64,000 nt of DNA from Dehalogenimonas alkenigignens (lineage in GTDB: Bacteria; Chloroflexota; Dehalococcoidia; Dehalococcoidales; Dehalococcoidaceae), in contig NZ_KQ758903.1 in assembly GCF_001466665.1 (NCBI RefSeq), positions 1 through 64,000 of the forward strand, in the 5' to 3' direction. Both the position numbers and the translations under genes were made by a program. This document shows positions 41,273 to 49,702 of the stretch, piece after piece; the first letter of the stretch is position 1; each line of letters begins with the position of its first letter. The notes under the pieces are model-generated. The model did no database searches. It saw only the letters and a list, made by a program, of their open reading frames with translations, and had not been told where the DNA came from.

Positions 41273-42261
41273 AGTCACGGTCGAAGGAGCTCCTGGATCG
41301 GGCGATAGCTGCGAAGGTGGCGGCCATCGAAATCTATAACAAGCCCGGTTTCCCTTATCGGACAGAGTCGTTTGCCATCCTGGCAATTAACGGCTGGGAG
41401 CTTCTGCTGAAAGCCAAATGGCTCGCCGACAATCGCAACCAGGCCAGCAGTCTGTACGTTTACGAGACCAGGGAAAACGCAGATGGGACAAAGAGCAAGA
41501 AAAAATACGTCAAACGAACCGACGCGGGGAATCCTTTCACCCATGGCTTGTGCTATCTAGCAAAGAAGTTGGTCGAAGACAAAAAACTCGATGCCCTCGC
41601 CTGGGACAATATTCAGATTCTGCTGGGACTCCGGGATTCAGCTGTTCATTTCTACAACCAATCTCCGGCTTTCCGGGTTCGCTTGCAAGAGATCGGAACG
41701 GCTTGTACCAAGAACTTCGCCAGCACCGTTCACGACTGGTTTGATCGACAATTATCGGAATTTGAACTCCACCTGATGCCTCTAGCCTTTGTGGATCTGC
41801 CGACAAATATGGACGGCTTTCTGCTTAACGCCGAGGAGAAGAACTTCCTCTCCTTCCTTGAGAATATGGACAAGTCTCATGCTGATCCGGAATCAGCCTA
41901 TTCCGTCACGGTAAATATTGAATTCAGGTATACCCGTTCGAAGGCAAAAGAGGCACTTCTTGTTCAGAACACTAATGACCCTAACGCTCCTGCGGTTCGT
42001 CTGACGGAAGAACACGTCCTTGAGAGGTATCCGTGGGACTATTCGACACTCACAGAGAAATGCAAAGAGCGTTATCAGGGATTTAAGGCAAATCAGTATT
42101 ACCATAATATTCGCCGCCCGCTTCAAGCTGATCGACGATACGGGATTACACGTTATCTTGACCCAGCTAACCTCGAGAGTAGTAAAAAAGCGTTCTTCAG
42201 CCCCAATATATTTGTTGAACTTGACAATCATTTTAGGAAGAAAGCAACAACCAAGGGGTGA
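41269..42261 (+). CDS. DUF3644 protein of the RM operon
   Basis: A 330-residue protein with the DUF3644 N-terminal part (YRTESFAILAINGWELLLKA, LLGLRDSAVHFYN), a helical fold reminiscent of HEPN-type proteins, whose function in RM loci is not settled. The RDSAVH stretch could be read as the Rx4-6H motif of HEPN RNases (Arg, 4 residues, His); here it is RDSAVH, which is compatible but not proof. It is co-translated with hsdS and hsdR. Confidence 0.75.
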   Translation: MKSRSKELLDRAIAAKVAAIEIYNKPGFPYRTESFAILAINGWELLLKAKWLADNRNQASSLYVYETRENADGTKSKKKYVKRTDAGNPFTHGLCYLAKKLVEDKKLDALAWDNIQILLGLRDSAVHFYNQSPAFRVRLQEIGTACTKNFASTVHDWFDRQLSEFELHLMPLAFVDLPTNMDGFLLNAEEKNFLSFLENMDKSHADPESAYSVTVNIEFRYTRSKAKEALLVQNTNDPNAPAVRLTEEHVLERYPWDYSTLTEKCKERYQGFKANQYYHNIRRPLQADRRYGITRYLDPANLESSKKAFFSPNIFVELDNHFRKKATTKG

Positions 42262-42263
42262 CA

Positions 42264-45200
42264 ATGAGCAAAATCTACTGGGAAACTAATCTGGTCGAGA
42301 GAGCTTTCTGTGAACAACTTCAAAAAATGGGGTGGGAGTGGACAGAAGGTGATGTGGATGTTGCTGAACTCACTGAGCGGGAGAACTTCCGCGAGGTTTT
42401 CCTGAAGAATCGGTTAGTGGAAGCGCTGAGGCAAGTCAATCTTCGGGATGGGCAGCCTTGGCTCGACGATGCACGAGTGGAAAAGGCCATTCGCGATCTG
42501 AAACAGGCTCCGGGTCATCAGCTTCTGGAAATCAACCAAGCCGCGACCGAGCTTTTACTCAAAGGAACCGTGGCGGAAGGACTACCGGATTGGGACAACA
42601 ACAGACCACAACCGATCCGCTACATCGATTTTGAAACCCCTGAAAAGAACGACTTCCTGGTCGTCAATCAATTCAAAGTCGAATTGACCAGTGGCCGGGG
42701 ACATGTCATCCCAGATGCAGTTCTGTTCGTCAACGGTATTCCAGTGGTGGTAGCCGAGTTTAAAAGCCCGGGTATAGAAAATCCGATTCATGAGGCAATC
42801 AATCAGATCCTCCGCTACTCGAATCAGCGTCGTGAGCTGTTTCCTACGCTCTATACTGATAGCGAGGGCGTGGAAAAACTGTTTTATACCAACCAGCTCT
42901 TGATAGCCAGCGATTTCTTTGAAGCCCGGGCTGCAACCGTTGGTGCTCCTCCGGAGGCCTATTTGGAATGGTCCGATACCAGCCCGATTCCCATCAGCGC
43001 AGTTACGGAGGATCTCGGGATTGGGTCGACCAATGGTGACCTCGAAGAGGCCAAAGGTGAACTGTTGTCTGTCGGACCGGAGCAGACAGAGCGTGTAGGC
43101 ACGCCTCTATTTTTCCGGCGCACAGAACAGCGCCCTGAGGCATTGGGGATTGGTCAAGGTGCGGCTCTGCAAAGTCAGCAGGTTCTCACGGCTGGCATGC
43201 TGCGTCCGGCGCATTTGCTAGATTTGATTCGTAACTTTACTATTTTCCAGCAGGTTGATGGTAAGACCCGCAAGATCGTGGCCCATTATCAGCAGTTCCG
43301 AGCTATCCAAAAAGCAACCCTCAGACTTCAGGAGGGACGGACGAGATCACAGGGCGCTGAACGGGATGAAAGAGGCGGTATTATCTGGCATACGCAGGGG
43401 TCCGGCAAGAGCCTCAGTATGGTATTTTTGGTTCGTAAAATGCGAACACTGGACCGGCTCAAGCGTTACAAAATCGTCACTGTTACTGACCGCACCGATC
43501 TGGAAGGACAGCTTCGTGAGACAGCTCGACTTTCGGGTGAGGCTGTGCGACCCACGGACAAGGATCGTAGCACCCGGGAATCTTCGACCGCAATGACCCA
43601 ACGAATACTTTCCGAATCCACACCGGACATCGTCTTTGCCATGCTGCAAAAGTACCAGGATGTTGACCGGCAGGCTAAGAGTGATGAGAAGATCGCCATG
43701 ACTATCGTCCGCAAAGAGAAAAAACCAGGCAAAGACGAACCGGTCGTGGAAAAAGAAGTGACCTTCGAAGAGAGCATTCACTTTGAAGAGTTTCCTGTCC
43801 TTAATGAGTCAGATGAGATATTAGTATTGGTCGATGAAGCTCATCGTTCCCATTCCCGGTCTCTGCACAGAAATCTGCGCAAAGCTTTGCCCAATGCGGC
43901 GATTATCGGCTTTACTGGTACGCCAATCCTAAGCAAGGATAAAACGGAAACCCGGGCAATCTTCGGCGACTTCATCGATAAATATCTGCTTCAGGATGCC
44001 GAAATGGATGGCACTACAGTGCCGATCCTCTATGAAGGCCGAACGGCCGATGGACTCGTCAAGGACGCTTCTAACCTCGACCAACTCTTCGAGGATATGT
44101 TCCGCACCTATTCCGAGGGAGAACTGGCGGTTATCAAGGCGAAGTATTGTACTGCCGGCGATGTTCTGGAGGCTCCTTTACTGATCGAACAGAAGGCAGC
44201 GGACATGTTGCGGCATTATGTGAGCGTTGTCTTACCTGAAGGCTACAAAGCCCAAGTTGTTGCAACCAGCCGCCGCGCCGCCATCTCTTATCGCGAAAAA
44301 CTTCTGGTTGCCCGAGACAAACTTGTCAGAAATATTGAGGCTCTGCCGGCCTCTATCCTCACTCTCCAAGACCATGAGATTCAGCAACTTGATCAGCAAA
44401 CAAGATTCCTTGTTCGCGCTCATGTACTCCTTCCACGAATCAGGGCTTTGGATGTGGCTGTGGTTATCTCTGGAAATCACAACGATCCTGAACCATGGTG
44501 GGATTGGTCGAACAAAGAGAAACAGGATGAATACACGAAACGGTTCAAGCGGAAATTGGCTGTTGAAAGAACAGAGAAAACTGATCCGCTGGCGTTAATG
44601 GTTGTCAACAACATGCTCTTGACGGGATTTGACGCTCCAATCGAGCAGGTAATATATCTGGACCGCAAAGTCATAGCTCATGATCTCCTGCAAGCCATTG
44701 CCCGTGTCAACCGAACCCATGGGCATAAGAAATGCGGTTACGTCGTGGATTATATAGGCGTGGCGCGTCACTTAAACGATGCCTTGAAAGATTATGATAG
44801 AGAAGACACCAGTGGTGCGCTTATCGATATAAATGTGGAGCTGCCTAAGCTGATTGACCGCAGAAATCGGGCTGTCGCGGTTTTCATCGACCGGGGTATA
44901 ACAGATCTTCAAACTGAGGTCGAGGTTTGTGTTGCTCTTTTGGAGGACCTGAAAGTTCGCGCCGGATTCATCAACAAGCTCCGTATGTTCTATGAGACGC
45001 TGAACATTTTAGAACACCGGCCCGAAGTGCCGAGCGGTGTATTCCGAGATGCGAAGCTTCTTGGCTTCATCAACAAGGTGGCGGCGAACCTCTACCGAGA
45101 CTCTGCACTGAATCTTCAAGGTGTTGCCGAAAAGGTCAAGGCGTTAATAGATTCTTATATATTGGCCCGGGGTGTTGATCCCAAGATTCCGCCAACGACG

Positions 45201-45758
45201 ATTACTGATACTGAGTTCGAAAGGGTTCTTCAAGCTCAAAGTGGGAGCCGTGCAAGAGCAGCGCAAATGCAGTATGCGGCGAGGTATCACATTATCGGAT
45301 TCACTAATCAGAACCCGGCCTTTGCTCGCAAGATGAGCGAAAAGTTGGAGGAAATCCTGAAAAGGTTTAAGGACGACTGGGACGCCTTGGAAAGGGAATT
45401 AAGAAAGTTCATCGACGAACTGCGCCAAGGAGATCGTAACGATTTCCCTGGTCTTGATCCTTATATTCAAGTGCCCTTTGTTCGCCTGATCCTTGAAGCC
45501 TGTTCCGAAGGCCGAGATTTGGATGATGCACAAAAGAAAGCCGCTATCAACACAACCCTCGATATTGTCGAGAGAATTCGCCAAGAGGTTGTCAAGGTTG
45601 GGTTTTGGAAGAACTCAGACCGTCGTGAACTCCTCACAAAACAAATCGTGAGGGACCTCGATGCTTCCGGTGTGTGTCCTCTGGGGAAAGAGCGGGATAT
45701 CGCGCAACGGCTCGTTGCTCTTGCTAAGGAAAACCACGAGAATTTGGTAAGAAAATGA
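42264..45758 (+). CDS. hsdR: Type I restriction endonuclease HsdR
   Basis: About 1164 residues. The PD-(D/E)xK nuclease (DAVLFVNGIPVVVAEFKSPG, about 150-170) is followed by the SF2 translocase: Walker A WHTQGSGKSLSM near 375, DEAH-like VDEAHRSH near 523, IIGFTGTPIL, and helicase motif VI region ARVNRTHGHK. A C-terminal helical region binds the methylase. All core motifs are intact. The ATG at 42264, after AAGGGG, is preferred to the GTG two codons earlier. Confidence 0.95.
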   Translation: MSKIYWETNLVERAFCEQLQKMGWEWTEGDVDVAELTERENFREVFLKNRLVEALRQVNLRDGQPWLDDARVEKAIRDLKQAPGHQLLEINQAATELLLKGTVAEGLPDWDNNRPQPIRYIDFETPEKNDFLVVNQFKVELTSGRGHVIPDAVLFVNGIPVVVAEFKSPGIENPIHEAINQILRYSNQRRELFPTLYTDSEGVEKLFYTNQLLIASDFFEARAATVGAPPEAYLEWSDTSPIPISAVTEDLGIGSTNGDLEEAKGELLSVGPEQTERVGTPLFFRRTEQRPEALGIGQGAALQSQQVLTAGMLRPAHLLDLIRNFTIFQQVDGKTRKIVAHYQQFRAIQKATLRLQEGRTRSQGAERDERGGIIWHTQGSGKSLSMVFLVRKMRTLDRLKRYKIVTVTDRTDLEGQLRETARLSGEAVRPTDKDRSTRESSTAMTQRILSESTPDIVFAMLQKYQDVDRQAKSDEKIAMTIVRKEKKPGKDEPVVEKEVTFEESIHFEEFPVLNESDEILVLVDEAHRSHSRSLHRNLRKALPNAAIIGFTGTPILSKDKTETRAIFGDFIDKYLLQDAEMDGTTVPILYEGRTADGLVKDASNLDQLFEDMFRTYSEGELAVIKAKYCTAGDVLEAPLLIEQKAADMLRHYVSVVLPEGYKAQVVATSRRAAISYREKLLVARDKLVRNIEALPASILTLQDHEIQQLDQQTRFLVRAHVLLPRIRALDVAVVISGNHNDPEPWWDWSNKEKQDEYTKRFKRKLAVERTEKTDPLALMVVNNMLLTGFDAPIEQVIYLDRKVIAHDLLQAIARVNRTHGHKKCGYVVDYIGVARHLNDALKDYDREDTSGALIDINVELPKLIDRRNRAVAVFIDRGITDLQTEVEVCVALLEDLKVRAGFINKLRMFYETLNILEHRPEVPSGVFRDAKLLGFINKVAANLYRDSALNLQGVAEKVKALIDSYILARGVDPKIPPTTITDTEFERVLQAQSGSRARAAQMQYAARYHIIGFTNQNPAFARKMSEKLEEILKRFKDDWDALERELRKFIDELRQGDRNDFPGLDPYIQVPFVRLILEACSEGRDLDDAQKKAAINTTLDIVERIRQEVVKVGFWKNSDRRELLTKQIVRDLDASGVCPLGKERDIAQRLVALAKENHENLVRK

Positions 45759-46489
45759 GCGAAATGATTGTAGTCGATGACTTAAAGTTCGAGGTGAGAC
45801 GGAGCCTACGCCGTAAGACACTTGGGTTAACCGTTGATCGAGGTGGTGAGCTCGTTGTTCACTCGCCGGAAACTGCGAGTAAAACGGAACTCCATAAATG
45901 GGTCAATAGAAAGTTGCTCTGGGTCCACGAGAAACTGCTTCGCAAAGAACTACATAGCCATAGGGTTCATAGGCTCGAAATAGTGAGCGGTGAATGTATT
46001 GCTTACCTGGGCCGGAATTATCGACTCAAGATTGTTAAGAATCAATCCACACCAATTCAGTTCGATGGCCAATGGTTTCTCCTGCGGGAGAATGATCGAC
46101 TGGATGCCCAGAGGCATTTTCAGACATGGTATCAAAATACCGGTGCTGAGTGGCTGAACGAGCGTGTCCGGTTTTGGGAATCCAAAGTTGGTATGACTGC
46201 TTCAAAGATAATCGTCTGTGATTTGGGCTTTAGGTGGGGGTCATGCGGTAAATATGGCGCCCTGTACTTCAATTGGCGTCTTCTACAGTTGCCTGTCTTC
46301 CTCGTGGATTATGTCGTTATCCATGAACTTGTCCATCTTCACGAGCGAAATCACACTCCGACGTTTTGGCGAATATTGGGCCGAGTGCTTCCAGAATGGA
46401 AGGAACGCAAAGAGGAGTTGAGCTACAAGAAGGCTCAAATGCTCTGGTGTACTTACGGGGATGATGCAAATACCAGGATTGAGGAGTAG
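45755..46489 (+). CDS. YgjP-like (COG1451) zinc metallopeptidase
   Basis: A 244-residue protein of the YgjP/DUF45 family: RWGSCGKYGALYFNWRL and the zinc motif HELVHLHERNHTPTFW. Such peptidases are commonly coded in type I RM operons; the substrate is unknown. It overlaps hsdR by 4 bases and the next open frame by 29. Confidence 0.85.
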   Translation: MSEMIVVDDLKFEVRRSLRRKTLGLTVDRGGELVVHSPETASKTELHKWVNRKLLWVHEKLLRKELHSHRVHRLEIVSGECIAYLGRNYRLKIVKNQSTPIQFDGQWFLLRENDRLDAQRHFQTWYQNTGAEWLNERVRFWESKVGMTASKIIVCDLGFRWGSCGKYGALYFNWRLLQLPVFLVDYVVIHELVHLHERNHTPTFWRILGRVLPEWKERKEELSYKKAQMLWCTYGDDANTRIEE

Positions 46490-46496
46490 AAGTGCT

Positions 46497-47543
46497 ATGT
46501 TCGTGAAAGCCGCCGCTACTGAGGTGCTGAAAAAAGCACAATCCCCTTTGCACTCTAAAGCAATTGCTGAGCGGATCATCGCTGCTGGGTTCTGGACTTC
46601 AGACGGCAAGACCCCGGAAGCCACCGTGAGCGCCAGTTTATATTCGGATATAAAAAAGAATGGCGACAAATCAGCCTTTGTGAAGGCCGGTCCTCAAACC
46701 TTCGCGCTTCGGGATTCCTCTGTAAAACAGAACGACAACGGGGCGATTCCTCCGGACGTCGGAGACTCTCGAAAACCTACTCCCACAAACGCGGGCTTTT
46801 CCTTCACCGACTGCGCTCAAAAGGTGCTCGAGGAGTTTGGTGGCAAGAAGCCGATGCACTACAAGGAGATCACCGAGAAGGCGCTGGCGAAAGGATGGCT
46901 AGTAACAGGCGGTAAAACGCCCGAAGCCACCATGTACGCCCAGGTAATTACCGAGATTAAACGTCAGCAAAAACGCGGCAAACGGCCTCGATTCGTCCAG
47001 TACGGCCGTGGCTACGTTGGCTTGAGCCAATGGATGGGGCGCGGCCTTGCGTTCCAGATCGAGCAGCACAACCACCAGGTTCGGCAGGCACTGCGCGAGC
47101 GCCTGCTGGCCATGAAACCCGCCAAGTTCGAAGAACTGACATCGCAATTGCTAGCCGAGATGGGTTTCGAAATGGTCGAGATTACCAAAATCAACGGAGA
47201 TGGCGGTATAGATGTCCGGGGCACCTTGGTGGTGGGCGATGTCGTCCGCATCAAGATGGCTGTTCAGGTCAAGAAATGGAAGCTTAAGAACAATATTCAA
47301 GCCCCAGTCGTGCAACAGGTACGCGGCAGCCTTGGGGCGCACGAGCAAGGTTTGATCATTACCACTAGTGACTTCAGTCTAGGCGCCATCAAGGAAGCCG
47401 CACAGGCTGATAAAACCCCCATCGCCCTGATGAATGGGGAACAACTCTTGATACTCCTTATGGAGCACGGCATCGGCGTCCATCGCTCCACGCCTGATCT
47501 GTTCGAGATAGATGAGGAGTATTCGATGGGAGTAGTGAAATGA
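46497..47543 (+). CDS. HARE-HTH / Mrr-type restriction endonuclease
   Basis: A 348-residue protein with two HARE-HTH winged-helix domains (about 1-75 and 100-180; LHSKAIAERIIAAGFW, MHYKEITEKALAKGW) and an Mrr-like nuclease from about 210. The catalytic core is DGGIDVRGTL and AVQVKKW (Asp, Gln-x-Lys). HARE domains are predicted to read modified or distorted DNA, so this may be a modification-dependent nuclease. The ATG at 46497 is preferred because the HARE domain begins there. Confidence 0.85.
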   Translation: MFVKAAATEVLKKAQSPLHSKAIAERIIAAGFWTSDGKTPEATVSASLYSDIKKNGDKSAFVKAGPQTFALRDSSVKQNDNGAIPPDVGDSRKPTPTNAGFSFTDCAQKVLEEFGGKKPMHYKEITEKALAKGWLVTGGKTPEATMYAQVITEIKRQQKRGKRPRFVQYGRGYVGLSQWMGRGLAFQIEQHNHQVRQALRERLLAMKPAKFEELTSQLLAEMGFEMVEITKINGDGGIDVRGTLVVGDVVRIKMAVQVKKWKLKNNIQAPVVQQVRGSLGAHEQGLIITTSDFSLGAIKEAAQADKTPIALMNGEQLLILLMEHGIGVHRSTPDLFEIDEEYSMGVVK

Positions 47544-47606
47544 AAACTGCGGATAGTTCTCTAAAGTATAGCCATAACCCTATGTACAACGATCAAAGGT
47601 AAAAAC

Positions 47607-49010
47607 GTGATGAGGGGAAATCTACCAAAGCCAATCAAGAAGCAGCGTGAGGTGTTGTACATGCCCTCGGTTGGGCACTCCGCTGTGCTCGGGACTGCTG
47701 GGAGCGGCAAGACGACACTCGCTCTCTATCGGGCTGCTTATCTCTCCGAGCAGTCGTTGCCCCACGCAGGAAGAACCCTGCTTCTGACCTTCAACAAAAC
47801 GCTGGTCACCTATTTAAACTATCTTAAACCCACTGAGTTACAGAATGTACGAATTGAAACTTATCATACATTCGCCAGAGGGTATCTCAATAACCGTAGC
47901 AAAATGAGTTGGAACTGCATTTGCGATCCTGAATCCCGAAACTCATTTATTTCTCAAGCAGTCAAAGCTGTTGAAGCTGGCTACGAGCCATCGAAGTTCT
48001 TCAAGAGACCCCTCGATTTTTTCTTGGACGAGATCCAGTGGATTTTCGGCCATGGGATCACTTCCCTTGATGAATACGTGGAGGTGGAACGTGTTGGACG
48101 TATCGATACAAATCTCTCTCGCAAGCTCAGACCAGTTATGTATAAAATTCTCGAGACGTATGTCGAGATTCGAACTGCGAATGGGAAGCTGTATGACTGG
48201 GATGATATTGCGATCAGTGTACGAAAAGAATTCGAGGAGGATAGTTCTCCCCGCTTATATAAACACATAATCGTTGATGAAGGGCAAGATTTTTCCCCTG
48301 AGATGATTCGTTCCTTAGCGGCAGCAATCCCTGAAGATGGTTCAATTTCGTTTTTTGGGGATGTTGCTCAACAAATATATGGACAGCGAATGAGCTGGCG
48401 CTCTGCGGGGTTGAACATCCCCCAGCAGTGGCTATTTAAAGAAAATTACCGAAACACTAAACAGATTGCTCAGTTGGGATTGGCCATTTCCAAGATGACT
48501 TTTTTTCAAGGTATTCCCGATCTGGTTGAACCTTTGTCACCAAAAGCCGATGGTGCTTTACCTACATTAGTGGAGTGCAAAGACAGGGATCAGCAGATCG
48601 AAATCGCGCTTCGGGCGGCAAAAAGTGGTGGAAAAACACAAAGTGTTGCCATCCTCGTTAAAGATAGAGCACAGGAAATGATTTTTAGCTCCGTCCTGGG
48701 AGCAAACGCTACCCGGCTGCACCGCGACCTCCAGGTATGGAACGACGGTCCTGGAATCTATCATGGTACGTTTCATGCGGCTAAGGGGCTTGAATTTGAT
48801 GTAGTGATAATTCCTTTCCTGGACGCGGACAATCTACCGGACCAGGACTATATAGCTTCTCACAGTGAAGAGGATGGTCTTAGGCATGATGGCAGGCTTC
48901 TATATGTGGCGGTAACAAGAGCAAAAACGAGCTTGGTCCTGCTTTTCACCGGGGAGCTTACGCCATTGCTACCCGTTGACGAATCACTCTATCAGAGAGT
49001 CAAACCGTGA
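47607..49010 (+). CDS. Superfamily I (UvrD/Rep-like) helicase
   Basis: A 467-residue ATPase with Walker A GTAGSGKTTLAL (about 28-40), Walker B IVDEGQDFSPEM (about 222), motif GTFHAAKGLEFDVVI and the terminal VAVTRAKTSLVL. It is shorter than UvrD (about 720), with reduced 1B/2B insertions. GTG at 47607 or ATG at 47610. A 4-base overlap with the DarT-like gene ties the two together. It may unwind DNA to expose single strands, which are the DarT substrate; this is inference. Confidence 0.85.
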   Translation: MMRGNLPKPIKKQREVLYMPSVGHSAVLGTAGSGKTTLALYRAAYLSEQSLPHAGRTLLLTFNKTLVTYLNYLKPTELQNVRIETYHTFARGYLNNRSKMSWNCICDPESRNSFISQAVKAVEAGYEPSKFFKRPLDFFLDEIQWIFGHGITSLDEYVEVERVGRIDTNLSRKLRPVMYKILETYVEIRTANGKLYDWDDIAISVRKEFEEDSSPRLYKHIIVDEGQDFSPEMIRSLAAAIPEDGSISFFGDVAQQIYGQRMSWRSAGLNIPQQWLFKENYRNTKQIAQLGLAISKMTFFQGIPDLVEPLSPKADGALPTLVECKDRDQQIEIALRAAKSGGKTQSVAILVKDRAQEMIFSSVLGANATRLHRDLQVWNDGPGIYHGTFHAAKGLEFDVVIIPFLDADNLPDQDYIASHSEEDGLRHDGRLLYVAVTRAKTSLVLLFTGELTPLLPVDESLYQRVKP

Positions 49011-49702
49011 ACCTGATTCAACAGGAGTGCGTCAACCGTGGGATCACCAGGATCTGCCATTTTACGCAGTCCAGAAACCTCGCACATATTTTTGACGATA
49101 CTCTCGGGCTTTGTTCAAAGAGGACACTTCGGCAGCTTGATATGCCACACAACCCGACCGACCCAGACCGATATGACGGGAGGGACGATCTAATCTGCTG
49201 CTCCATTGAATATCCGAATACTTACTACTTCGCGAAAGTCCGGGAACAAGATCAACTGTTTAAAGACTGGGTAGTATTGATGATCGAACCAAGTTACCTG
49301 TGGCACATTGAGACTTGCTTTTGCCCCTGCAACGCAGCCCGATCCCGTGGGGCTTATATCCAAACGGGGATAAGCGGGTTTCGCTCGCTTTACGCCGATA
49401 CATCCCCCGGGATCCCTTTTTCCCGTCCACAAGGTCACCTCCCAGCTGCACCGACCGACATTCAGGCAGAAGTTCTTCTCAAGGATCCAATTCCACTTGA
49501 TTCAATTACCGGCATCGCTGTCCGGTCAGAAGAGCAGGCTCAGCGGGAGATGGTCAGATTAGAACTTCAGGGGATCGCAATCGACAAACCTATTTACATC
49601 GCTCCGGACTTTTTTGATAGAACAGCTCTCTCACGGTTGATTCAACGCGGAGTTCGAGCGACGGAAACGCTCTACGAAAACGGAGGTTTAAATGGCGGAT
49701 AA
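49007..49702 (+). CDS. darT: DarT-like (DUF4433) DNA ADP-ribosyltransferase toxin
   Basis: A 231-residue DUF4433 protein. The NAD-binding start is ITRICHFTQSRNLAHIF, with SIEYPNTYYFAKVRE in the middle and the catalytic Glu in IQAEVLLKDPIPLDSI. DarT puts ADP-ribose on thymidine (or guanosine) of single-stranded DNA, and DarTG systems stop phage. It has a 4-base overlap with the helicase and an 11-base overlap with the ARH gene. The canonical antitoxin DarG, a macrodomain protein, is absent; the next gene supplies another ADP-ribose hydrolase. Confidence 0.82.
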   Translation: MNLIQQECVNRGITRICHFTQSRNLAHIFDDTLGLCSKRTLRQLDMPHNPTDPDRYDGRDDLICCSIEYPNTYYFAKVREQDQLFKDWVVLMIEPSYLWHIETCFCPCNAARSRGAYIQTGISGFRSLYADTSPGIPFSRPQGHLPAAPTDIQAEVLLKDPIPLDSITGIAVRSEEQAQREMVRLELQGIAIDKPIYIAPDFFDRTALSRLIQRGVRATETLYENGGLNGG

